Of a stretch of 6,449 bases of DNA, positions 1-6,291 are shown in pieces. This DNA is from Bathymodiolus azoricus thioautotrophic gill symbiont. GTDB lineage: Bacteria; Pseudomonadota; Gammaproteobacteria; PS1; Pseudothioglobaceae. The number at the start of each line of letters is the position of its first letter. Position 1 is the first letter of the stretch. The notes below the pieces were generated by a model. The model made no database searches and was not told the DNA's origin. It saw only the letters and a list, made by a program, of their open reading frames with translations. The stretch is taken from NCBI RefSeq assembly GCF_001298715.1, contig NZ_CDSC02000335.1, positions 1 through 6,449 on the forward strand, read 5' to 3'. The position numbers and the translations under genes are program-made.

Positions 1-1036
1 GTTGCTGCCATCCGCATGCCACCTGACGATGATTTTTGTACCCCTTTGGGGTATAAAATATTGCATTTTGTATTAGGTTGGTACACAAACTAATAATCTC
101 TGTTTCAACGCCAACTATCACCTCATCGGTATTAATCTCTATCGTCACCGCTTGATTTAAATCTTGACACACATGATTGATAACTTTTTCCATATTTATG
201 CTTGTGCTAATATCTTGAATATCATCGGTGCTTTCTAAGCGTGAAAGTGTCAACAAATCTTCAATGATATTTTGCATTCGTTCAGTTTGTTCGTAGGAAG
301 TGTCAATCGGGCTGGACAATGATTTTGGTAAATTTTTATCTTCTTTGATCATTTCCAGATAACCTGAGATTACCGTTAGTGGTGTGCGTAATTCATGAGA
401 TGCGTTGGAAATGAAACTTTTGCGCATTTCTAATGTTTTGTTTCTTTGTGTTATATCGCGTGCGATTAACAATTTTGAATCAACGCCAATTGCAATAATT
501 TTTAACACCAACTGTATGGACGAGTCTTTAGGAGACTCTATTTCAATCTCACTGCCATCTTCATTGGCACTCAATAACTTGTACAACTTAGGGGAGCGAA
601 TTAAATTGTTAATACGCTGCCCTCTATCATTTTTAACAATATTTAATAAAACACTGGATTTGCTATTACTCCAATCAACCTCATTGTTTTGATTAAGCAC
701 AATAGCAGCATAAGGAAACCCTTTTAAAATACTTTGTGAGCGTTTTAACAAAGCATTCATGCGCTTTTTTCTATCGCTACTTTTGTTTTTGTCTTGTAGT
801 ACTTTATAGTTAATCTTGTCCCATATTCCATCACTGTCTGGCACATTATTTTGACTGGTTCCGTTAATTATCCAAGTATAGAACTGATAAACCTTGTAAT
901 ACATCCAAACAATATAGCCAAATAAACTTAATGCTATACTTATTAGCCAGGCATCTGTTAATAAACTACCAATCAGCATTACAAATATAACAATCGCTAT
1001 ACGCCACTTTTCAATAGACAAAATAGAGGGCTTCAT
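1..1036 (-). CDS. phoR: PhoR phosphate-regulon sensor histidine kinase, 3' end cut by window, apparent frameshift
   Basis: This is the membrane sensor kinase that autophosphorylates in low phosphate and passes the phosphate to PhoB. I translated it by hand from ATG at 1036, whose ATGA overlaps the phoB stop. Two hydrophobic segments (about residues 12-27 and 29-47) are followed by a basic linker and a PAS-like region (about 100-197, ending ARDITQ). The H box SHELRTPLTVISGYLEM has the phosphoacceptor His at residue 214. The N box NLIQNAIFYTP has Asn at 320 and 324. Length and order up to this point match E. coli PhoR. After P330-K331-G332 the frame reads YKNHRQVACGW, which does not fit the family. 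The next frame reads GTKIIVRWHADGSN, matching the usual PEGTHITVRW-type continuation. One surplus G in the run at 41-44 (plus strand CCCC) explains this. The G1/G2 ATP-binding boxes lie outside the window. Identity is very secure; whether the gene is functional is uncertain. Confidence 0.93.
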   Translation of the reverse strand, partial: MKPSILSIEKWRIAIVIFVMLIGSLLTDAWLISIALSLFGYIVWMYYKVYQFYTWIINGTSQNNVPDSDGIWDKINYKVLQDKNKSSDRKKRMNALLKRSQSILKGFPYAAIVLNQNNEVDWSNSKSSVLLNIVKNDRGQRINNLIRSPKLYKLLSANEDGSEIEIESPKDSSIQLVLKIIAIGVDSKLLIARDITQRNKTLEMRKSFISNASHELRTPLTVISGYLEMIKEDKNLPKSLSSPIDTSYEQTERMQNIIEDLLTLSRLESTDDIQDISTSINMEKVINHVCQDLNQAVTIEINTDEVIVGVETEIISLCTNLIQNAIFYTPKGYKNHRQVACGWQQ

Positions 1037-1737
1037 GATGTTGTATTAATGCTAAATCGATAGCCCATATTGCGCACAGTTTGGATGTAGCTATCTGCCT
1101 CACAAGGTTTTAATGTTTTTCTCAGTCTTAAAATATGAACATCAACAGTACGCTCATCTATGGCAACAAACCTTCCCCAAACCCCATCAAGTAACTGAGA
1201 GCGATTAAACACCCTGTTTTTATTTTTCATCAAAAAGTGTAACAATCGAAACTCAGTCGAGCCAATAGTAATAGCCTTGCCACCGATGGTTAATAATTGT
1301 TGCACTGGGTTAATAACAATATTGTCAACAATTAACTCATTACTAGCAGTAAGCCCTTGTGACCTGCGCAATAAAGAACGAATACGCGCATCCAGCTCTT
1401 TTAACAATACTGGTTTAGTCATATAGTCATCGGTACCCATATCAAACCCTTTCACTTTGTCTTCTTCATTAGATTTTGCTGTTAACATCATGATTGGTAA
1501 ATACTGAAAACCCTCAAATTTTCTGATTTTGCCAATCAGCTGAGTGCCATCAACATCTGGCAACATCCAATCAAGCAACACCAAATCTACATCATTATCA
1601 CCCAATAGGCTTATTGCTTGAGCGCCTGTATTAGCCTTGAGTATGTGGTAGTGTTTAGCTTGAAGAGATATACTAAGCATTTCTATTATCGCTTTATCAT
1701 CCTCAACAATTAAGATTGTAAACATATCATTGTTCAT
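1033..1737 (-). CDS. phoB: PhoB phosphate-regulon response regulator (OmpR/PhoB family)
   Basis: This cytoplasmic transcription factor is phosphorylated by PhoR and binds Pho boxes to activate phosphate-starvation genes. The 234 residues are a full-length receiver plus winged-helix protein. Receiver (about 6-124): acidic pair E12-D13-D14, phosphoacceptor D56 in LVLLDWMLPD, switch T86 in MLTAK, and K108 in TKPV. DNA-binding domain (about 132-231): TEFRLLHFLM, the recognition helix region ERTVDVHILRLRKTL, and the C-terminal hairpin IQTVRNMGYRF. The start at 1737 follows AGGGA, which overlaps the phoU stop. ATG at codon 5 (MFTILIVEDD) is an alternative start closer to the usual family N terminus. 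It lies 9 bases after phoU and its TGA overlaps the phoR ATG. It is probably autoregulated, since the only visible Pho box heads the operon. Confidence 0.97.
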   Translation of the reverse strand: MNNDMFTILIVEDDKAIIEMLSISLQAKHYHILKANTGAQAISLLGDNDVDLVLLDWMLPDVDGTQLIGKIRKFEGFQYLPIMMLTAKSNEEDKVKGFDMGTDDYMTKPVLLKELDARIRSLLRRSQGLTASNELIVDNIVINPVQQLLTIGGKAITIGSTEFRLLHFLMKNKNRVFNRSQLLDGVWGRFVAIDERTVDVHILRLRKTLKPCEADSYIQTVRNMGYRFSINTTS

Positions 1738-1746
1738 GCGATTTCC

Positions 1747-2427
1747 CTACTCTAATTCCATATGGCGAACATCCTGACCTTTAACCAAGTAAACCACATA
1801 CTCACAAACATTCTGAGCGTGGTCGCCGATTCGCTCTAAGGCCCTTGCACACCAAATAACATGCAACATAGTCTTAATATTGCGAGGGTTTTCCATCATA
1901 TGTGTGACCAATATTCTGGAAACTCGCTCAAACTCTTCATCAATTTGTCTATCGGTTCCAGCTATTCTAATCGCTTGTTCTACATCCATACGAGCAAATG
2001 CATCAAGTGCATCTCGTAAAATAGTAATGACCTTATCCCCCAGTCTAGAGAGTTCAGCGTACATATTAACCTCATCCTTCATAGAGGTTAGTTTTTGGGT
2101 GTAACGGCCAATTTTTTCCGCTTCATCGCCAATACGCTCAAGGTCTGTAATGACCTTAATAATTGCAATAATAAGCCTAAGATCCCCAGCAGCAGGTTGT
2201 CTTTTAGCAATGAGTTGGGCACAACTTTCATCAATCTCAACTTCAATTTTATTAATTTTATAATCTGATTCTGCAACCTCTTTTGCCAGCTCACTATTTT
2301 GCTCAATCAGTGCGCTAATGGACTTTTCTACTTGGTCTTCAACCATCCCGCCCATCTTCAGAACTTTACTTTTAACACTCTCTAATTCTTGATTATACTG
2401 TCGTGAAATATGTTGCTGTGTTTCCAT
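1747..2427 (-). CDS. phoU: PhoU phosphate signalling regulator
   Basis: PhoU is a cytoplasmic, membrane-associated helical protein that connects the PstCAB transporter to PhoR and keeps the Pho regulon off when phosphate is plentiful. The 226 residues carry the two PhoU repeats. Each contains the metal-binding ExxxD signature: DLERIGDEAEKIG (E97, D101) and ALERIGDHAQNV (E198, D202). Also recognisable are MGGMVEDQVEKSI near 25-37, AKRQPAAGDLRLI near 74-86, LDAFARMDVEQAIRI near 141-155, and the C-terminal VVYLVKGQDVRH. It is slightly shorter at the C terminus than the roughly 240-residue E. coli protein. The start is fixed by a perfect AGGAGG six bases upstream of ATG. It sits 17 bases after pstB, the standard position for phoU. 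Confidence 0.97.
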   Translation of the reverse strand: METQQHISRQYNQELESVKSKVLKMGGMVEDQVEKSISALIEQNSELAKEVAESDYKINKIEVEIDESCAQLIAKRQPAAGDLRLIIAIIKVITDLERIGDEAEKIGRYTQKLTSMKDEVNMYAELSRLGDKVITILRDALDAFARMDVEQAIRIAGTDRQIDEEFERVSRILVTHMMENPRNIKTMLHVIWCARALERIGDHAQNVCEYVVYLVKGQDVRHMELE

Positions 2428-2433
2428 GAATAG

Positions 2434-2439
2434 CCTCCT
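2434..2439 (-). promoter_or_regulatory. Strong Shine-Dalgarno site for phoU
   Basis: The minus strand reads AGGAGG, six bases before the phoU ATG. It is the only consensus ribosome binding site in the operon. The other genes rely on weak sites or overlaps. This suggests phoU can be translated well independently of pstB. Confidence 0.85.
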
Positions 2440-2444
2440 AATTA

Positions 2445-3275
2445 TTATCCAAACCTACCGGTGATATAGTTTTCAGTCAATCGATGTTCTGGGTTGGTAA
2501 ACACGGTATTTGTGTCATTCACCTCAACCAAATACCCCAAATGAAAGTAAGCGGTTCTTTGTGATACTCTGGCTGCCTGCTGCATAGAGTGCGTGACTAT
2601 TGCAATGGTGTATTTCTTACTTAAACTAATCATCAACTCTTCAATAACAGCGGTCGCAATTGGGTCAAGTGCGGAAGTTGGTTCATCCATCAAAATAACT
2701 TCTGGGTCAATGGCAATAGTTCTAGCAATACATAATCGTTGCTGTTGGCCGCCAGAAAGTCCAGTGCCAGGTTTGTGCAATGAGTCTTTAACCTCTTTAA
2801 AAAGACCTGCTCGAGTTAAGCTTTTTTCGACCAACTCATCAAGCTCAATCTTGCTACTTGCTAATCCGTGTAGTTTTGCCCCATAGGCAACATTGTCATA
2901 AATAGATTTTGGGAAAGGATTTGGTTTTTGAAAAACCATTCCGACCCGTGCACGCAATAAAACAGGGTCTTGTTGCTTTTGATAAATATCTTCACCATCT
3001 AACCTAATATCACCGCTTATATGGCAATCTTGAATGGTGTCGTTCATACGATTAAGGCATCGTAAAAAGGTGGATTTTCCACATCCAGAAGGGCCAATCA
3101 TAGCAATAATCTGATTTTTACCAATATCTATATTTGCATCAAATATGGCTTGTTTTTCACCATAAAAAACATCAACATTACGCGTAGAAAATTTTGCATC
3201 CTTGATAAAAGGCTTGCCAACAGTCTGGTTAATCTCTATATCAAATTCTTCACGCTTGTGTGTATTTATCATCAT
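2445..3275 (-). CDS. pstB: PstB phosphate ABC transporter ATPase
   Basis: This is the ATP-hydrolysing subunit of the high-affinity phosphate importer PstSCAB, bound to the cytoplasmic face of PstC/PstA. All ABC motifs are present in the 276 residues: Walker [10 protein letters not shown] (61-69), Q-loop VFQKPNPFP (Q116), signature LSGGQQQR (173-180), Walker B VILMDEP (193-199), D-loop SALD (201-204) and switch His in VTHS (229). The PstB hallmarks [20 protein letters not shown] and the C-terminal ENYITGRFG separate it from other ABC ATPases. The N terminus is about 20 residues longer than in E. coli. The start is ATGATG, so Met1 or Met2 may be used, and no good Shine-Dalgarno is visible. It begins only 6 bases after the pstA stop, so translational coupling is likely. 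Confidence 0.98.
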   Translation of the reverse strand: MMINTHKREEFDIEINQTVGKPFIKDAKFSTRNVDVFYGEKQAIFDANIDIGKNQIIAMIGPSGCGKSTFLRCLNRMNDTIQDCHISGDIRLDGEDIYQKQQDPVLLRARVGMVFQKPNPFPKSIYDNVAYGAKLHGLASSKIELDELVEKSLTRAGLFKEVKDSLHKPGTGLSGGQQQRLCIARTIAIDPEVILMDEPTSALDPIATAVIEELMISLSKKYTIAIVTHSMQQAARVSQRTAYFHLGYLVEVNDTNTVFTNPEHRLTENYITGRFG

Positions 3276-3281
3276 CTTATT

Positions 3282-4562
3282 CTACCGTTTCTTTTCAAAT
3301 TTTCTACGCATTATTGTCGCCAACAAGTTCATAACGATTAAGAACCCTAACAACACCATGATAGCCGCTGAAGTTCTCTCTGTAAATGCGCGTTCTGGTG
3401 AATCAGACCATAAGTATATTTGCACTGGAAGCACCGTAGATGGGTCTGTAATACCTTGGGGCACATCTGCAATAAAGGCAACCATGCCAATCATTAACAG
3501 TGGCGCAGTTTCGCCCAATGCTTGTGCCATACCAATAATGGTGCCTGTTAGTATGCCAGGCATGGCAGCTGGGACAACATGATGAAAGGTGGTTTGTACG
3601 CGTGATGCACCCAAACCTAATGCTGCCTCACGGATAGATGGGGGGACAGCCTTTAATGCCGCTCTAGAAGAGATAATAATAGTAGGGAGCGTCATTAATG
3701 TTAACACCAAGCCTCCAATCAATGGAATTGACCTCGGAACCCCAAAAAAGCCAATAAACACTGCCAATCCTAACAGCCCAAAAACAATGGAAGGCACAGC
3801 GGCCAAATTATTAATATTAATCTCAATAATATCTACCCATCTATTGTTTTTTGGTGCAAATTCTTCAAGATATATAGCTGCTGAAACACCAATTGGAAAA
3901 GACAAAAGCACAGTTACCAGCATTGTCAACAATGAGCCAATCATTGCACCTTTAATGCCTGCTTGTTCAGGCTCTCTAGAATCTCCTTGGGTAAAAAAGT
4001 TGATGTTAAATCGTTTTTCAAGGCGATTTTCAGTCAATAATTTATCAATCCAAACCAGTTGAAAATTCTTGAGTCTACGGTCTGATTCTGGCAAAGATCT
4101 ATCAATACTCCCTTTCATAAATACATCAACATCGTCTCTAGCTAAAAACCATAAAGATTGTTTGGTGTTAATAGTATCGGGATTATTCATAACAAAATCT
4201 CTAAGCTGATATCTTGCACTTTTGCTAATTAATTGTCTAAGCGCTCTTTTTTGCCTCCTATCCTCAACACCGGGAAACAGTGTTTTTAGTGACTGGTTAA
4301 TAACTTTTCTATAATTCGCACTAAATAGCGCTTGCTCACTATATTTGCCGTCTAAGTTGAGCAATTTACTGTCTATATCAACATCAATATTAATATAAGT
4401 TTGTTGAAAAGCTGGAAACCCTGTTGTTGAGATATTTATTAATAATGACAACAAAAATGCAATACTAATAACAATAGCGCCCAACCCATAAATTTGAAAA
4501 CGCTTTTCCTTTGCATAGCGTTTGGCTAATTTATTTTTTATTTTTTTTGTGTTACTAATCAT
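3282..4562 (-). CDS. pstA: PstA phosphate ABC transporter permease, long form
   Basis: This is one of the two inner-membrane channel subunits of the phosphate importer. The 426 residues are much longer than E. coli PstA (about 296). A first membrane segment (about 26-45) is followed by a mostly hydrophilic stretch of roughly 155 residues (50-205), rich in charged residues, then the usual permease core. From memory this extension corresponds to the DUF3333-type N-terminal domain. The core has the EAA coupling loop REAALGLGASRVQTTFHHVV (311-330) continuing PAAMPGI, the PstA-typical ALGETAPLLMIG (348-359), and a last membrane helix near 399-417 with a basic tail KFEKKR. Its ATG overlaps the pstC stop by 8 bases and has only a weak GAG upstream, which points to coupled translation and a matched PstC:PstA ratio. 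Confidence 0.97.
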   Translation of the reverse strand: MISNTKKIKNKLAKRYAKEKRFQIYGLGAIVISIAFLLSLLINISTTGFPAFQQTYINIDVDIDSKLLNLDGKYSEQALFSANYRKVINQSLKTLFPGVEDRRQKRALRQLISKSARYQLRDFVMNNPDTINTKQSLWFLARDDVDVFMKGSIDRSLPESDRRLKNFQLVWIDKLLTENRLEKRFNINFFTQGDSREPEQAGIKGAMIGSLLTMLVTVLLSFPIGVSAAIYLEEFAPKNNRWVDIIEININNLAAVPSIVFGLLGLAVFIGFFGVPRSIPLIGGLVLTLMTLPTIIISSRAALKAVPPSIREAALGLGASRVQTTFHHVVPAAMPGILTGTIIGMAQALGETAPLLMIGMVAFIADVPQGITDPSTVLPVQIYLWSDSPERAFTERTSAAIMVLLGFLIVMNLLATIMRRKFEKKR

Positions 4563-5931
4563 ATTGTTCTCGATATTTACGCACTACATACAATGAGATA
4601 ATATTAAGCACCAATGTGGTTAAGAATAACCCCAGTCCCAACGCAAATGCTGCAAGCGTTTTTGTACTATCAAACTCTTGGTCACCTGTTAATAAGGCTA
4701 CCATTTGCACTGTAACTGTCGTCACTGCCTCTAAGGGGTTGAATGTTAAATTCGCTGATAAACCTGCTGCCATAACCACAATCATCGTCTCACCAATTGC
4801 ACGAGAAGCCGCTAACAACACGCCACTAACAATACCAGGAAGCGCTGCAGGAATAATCACTTGCTTGATAGTCTCAGATTTGGTAGCGCCCATTGCATAT
4901 GAGCCATCGCGCATTGCTTGTGGCACAGCAGAGATAACATCATCTGAGAGTGAAGATACAAATGGAATAATCATTACCCCCATTACGATGCCCGCTGCCA
5001 ATGCACTTTCAGATGACAAGCTCAAACCAAGCGACTCACCCAAATCACGAATAAAAGGGGCCACTGTTATCGCAGCAAAAAAACCATAAACAACCGTTGG
5101 AATGCCAGCTAGCATTTCTAAAACTGGCTTGGCAAACAACCTAAATCTAGGCGACGAATATTCTGACAGGTATATAGCCGACATAAGCCCCAAAGGTACG
5201 GCAATCACTAGGGCAACAAACGAAATTAATAAAGTTCCAACAAATAAAGGCAAGGCACCAAAACTACCAGAGCCGCCGACTTGGTCTTCGCGAATAGCCT
5301 CTTGTGGGCTCCAATGAGTACCGAACAAAAAATCAAACACATTAACAGCTTTAAAGAAAATAATAGACTCAAATATCACTGAAAATATAATACCAATAGT
5401 TGTCAAAACTGCAATTGAGGCACAACCAATCATAAACCAGCGTATTAACCTCTCAACCAAATTGCGCGCTTTCATTTCTGGTTTAACGAAAGCTAATGCG
5501 ATAAACATACCTATAAATGCCAAAACGAAAACGATGACTGATTTGACCCAATCACTAAACTCAATTAACGCGTTATAATAAAAGACTGCATGGCGTTTGA
5601 CATCATCACCTATAGCAACCCCCGAGTGAGATAAATTAATAATCTCATTAATAAGCAACTCAAGCTCATCTGCTGATAACTGCTGTAGCTGCGCCGGTAG
5701 CTGGGCAACAATCGCAGAATTAATAACAGATGACTCTAAAACAGACCAAAATAATAAAATTAATAATGCAGGGACACTACTCCAAAATGCAATCAAATAA
5801 CCATAGTGTTGTGGCAATGAATGCAGACGCTGATTACGCTTATCAGACAAGCTGATTGAGCGCTTCCTTCCAGTGTAATATCCTAGAAGTAGCAACGCCA
5901 TGAGCGCAGTAAATATAGCGCCAAAGCTCAT
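4555..5931 (-). CDS. pstC: PstC phosphate ABC transporter permease, long form
   Basis: This is the partner channel subunit of PstA and the first gene of the operon. At 458 residues it is well above the roughly 320 of E. coli PstC. The extra N-terminal part has hydrophobic segments near 5-18, 43-65 and 130-148. A non-membrane stretch of about 60 residues (70-128) lies between the second and third. From memory this matches the DUF3708-type PstC N-terminal domain. The permease core starts near 165 and includes the PstC-typical VFDFLFGTHWSPQ (198-210) and FGALPLFVGTLLIS (224-237). The EAA coupling loop is RDGSYAMGATKSETIKQVII (341-360), followed by PAALPGI and RAIGETMIVVMAAG (377-390). An in-frame TAA lies 12 bases upstream of ATG 5931, so no longer start exists. 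No clear Shine-Dalgarno precedes it, and Met11 is an alternative start. Confidence 0.96.
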   Translation of the reverse strand: MSFGAIFTALMALLLLGYYTGRKRSISLSDKRNQRLHSLPQHYGYLIAFWSSVPALLILLFWSVLESSVINSAIVAQLPAQLQQLSADELELLINEIINLSHSGVAIGDDVKRHAVFYYNALIEFSDWVKSVIVFVLAFIGMFIALAFVKPEMKARNLVERLIRWFMIGCASIAVLTTIGIIFSVIFESIIFFKAVNVFDFLFGTHWSPQEAIREDQVGGSGSFGALPLFVGTLLISFVALVIAVPLGLMSAIYLSEYSSPRFRLFAKPVLEMLAGIPTVVYGFFAAITVAPFIRDLGESLGLSLSSESALAAGIVMGVMIIPFVSSLSDDVISAVPQAMRDGSYAMGATKSETIKQVIIPAALPGIVSGVLLAASRAIGETMIVVMAAGLSANLTFNPLEAVTTVTVQMVALLTGDQEFDSTKTLAAFALGLGLFLTTLVLNIISLYVVRKYREQYD

Positions 5932-6057
5932 GTTAATTGCTTAAATATAAAACTTATCATATGCATATAGTTGGTTAATTTTACCTTTGATAAAGTATTA
6001 GGATTTACCCTAAATTTTCAACGATAAGATTGTTATTTTTACCGTTTTTATTAAATA
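5932..6057 (-). other. AT-rich untranslated leader between MITE and pstC
   Basis: This non-coding stretch between the pstC start and the palindromic element is strongly AT-rich. It has no open frame of note and no second Pho box. It appears to be the original pst 5' leader. Without the insertion the predicted transcription start would lie roughly 130 bases from the pstC ATG. The last bases before ATG show no convincing ribosome binding site. Confidence 0.6.
6053..6057. repeat. Left copy of 5-bp target-site duplication AAATA
   Basis: AAATA directly abuts the left terminal repeat of the element, and an identical AAATA follows the right one at 6245-6249. The match is exact, but the surroundings are AT-rich, so chance cannot be excluded from one copy of the element. 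Confidence 0.65.
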
Positions 6058-6077
6058 GAGACCTTTGCATAAATAGG
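6058..6077 (+). repeat. Left terminal inverted repeat of the MITE
   Basis: It starts GAGACCTTTGCATAAATAGG and pairs with 6225-6244, with a single mismatch at base 11 (C here, T in the other arm read inward). Confidence 0.88.
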
Positions 6078-6107
6078 GATGATTGGAAAAACCCAATTTT
6101 TGCCCAA

Positions 6108-6196
6108 TTGGTGATTTCCTTAAACCTTATCCTAGCAGGACTAAGGCTAGGTTTACCCGCCTAAAGGCTGCTAGGTGTCGCAGGAAAAATCACCAA
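6108..6196. repeat. Nested inner inverted repeats of the MITE
   Basis: TTGGTGATTTCCT (6108-6120) is complementary to AGGAAAAATCACCAA (6182-6196) apart from two extra A residues. Inside it, CCTAGCAG (6131-6138) is perfectly complementary to CTGCTAGG (6168-6175). Together with the terminal repeats these give three stacked stems around a central loop of about 29 bases. The left arm also has an alternative partner, GCTAGG at 6146-6151, for CCTAGC, so two folds may compete. Confidence 0.8.
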
Positions 6197-6224
6197 GTGG
6201 GTGGGTGAGTTTCTGATGATTGCT

Positions 6225-6244
6225 CCTATTTATACAAAGGTCTC
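6225..6244 (-). repeat. Right terminal inverted repeat of the MITE
   Basis: Read on the minus strand it is GAGACCTTTGTATAAATAGG, the promoter-proximal end of the element. It contains TATAAA (6229-6234), which resembles a -10 hexamer reading toward pstC, but no matching -35 is evident. Confidence 0.88.
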
Positions 6245-6249
6245 AAATA
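6245..6249. repeat. Right copy of 5-bp target-site duplication AAATA
   Basis: It is identical to 6053-6057 and directly follows the right end of the element. Confidence 0.65.
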
Positions 6250-6257
6250 ATGGGTAA

Positions 6258-6263
6258 AGTTTA
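6258..6263 (-). promoter_or_regulatory. Predicted -10 hexamer of the pst-pho operon promoter
   Basis: The minus strand reads TAAACT, matching TATAAT at 4 of 6 positions. It begins exactly 10 bases after the second CTGTCAT of the Pho box, the same spacing as I recall for E. coli phoA, where the box replaces the -35. Transcription would start around 6250-6252, just before the MITE. Confidence 0.6.
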
Positions 6264-6273
6264 ATAAGTAAAT

Positions 6274-6291
6274 ATGACAGAATTATGACAA
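6274..6291 (-). promoter_or_regulatory. Pho box (PhoB-P binding site) of the pst-pho operon
   Basis: The minus strand reads TTGTCAT-AATT-CTGTCAT, two 7-base half-sites separated by an AT-rich 4-base spacer. This matches the E. coli consensus CTGTCAT-AWAW-CTGTCAY at all but the first base of the first half-site and perhaps one spacer position. Orientation and position place it upstream of pstC. No other Pho box is visible between here and phoR, so this site probably controls the whole operon, including phoB and phoR. Confidence 0.88.

Larger units (their letters stand above)
6058..6244. mobile_element. 187-bp non-autonomous MITE-like palindromic element
   Basis: The ends are 20-bp terminal inverted repeats, GAGACCTTTGCATAAATAGG at 6058-6077 and its complement at 6225-6244, matching at 19 of 20 positions. 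Exact AAATA copies flank both sides. Further nested inverted repeats lie inside: TTGGTGATTTCCT (6108-6120) against AGGAAAAATCACCAA (6182-6196), and CCTAGCAG (6131-6138) against CTGCTAGG (6168-6175). The whole element could therefore fold into one long hairpin or cruciform. It has no transposase gene and is too short to encode one, so it must be mobilised in trans by an insertion sequence with matching ends. The GAGACC ends recall DDE-type insertion sequences (IS4/IS5-like), but I cannot name the family. It interrupts the leader between the Pho promoter and pstC. Confidence 0.85.

Noticed and set aside
405..692. Plus-strand open frame of 95 codons opposite phoR
   Set aside because: The minus strand here encodes the PhoR PAS region and part of the H-box region, so the plus-strand frame is a shadow.
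3202..4062. Plus-strand open frames of 126 and 157 codons opposite pstA
   Set aside because: They are antisense shadows of a clearly coding PstA, with no family resemblance and no ribosome binding site.
4616..5317. Plus-strand open frames of 157 and 71 codons opposite pstC
   Set aside because: These mirror conserved PstC codons on the other strand and show no independent protein features.
5992..6021. Second promoter between the MITE and pstC (TTGAAA, 18-base spacer, TACTTT on the minus strand)
   Set aside because: The -10 candidate matches only 3 of 6 positions, and such pairs are frequent in AT-rich DNA. The Pho box promoter is far better supported.
6185..6203. Intrinsic terminator inside the MITE on the minus strand (CACC-CACTT-GGTG followed by ATTTTT)
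   Set aside because: The stem is only 4 bp and competes with the much longer element-wide stems. It is not enough to call a terminator, though attenuation is raised as a possibility in the MITE finding.
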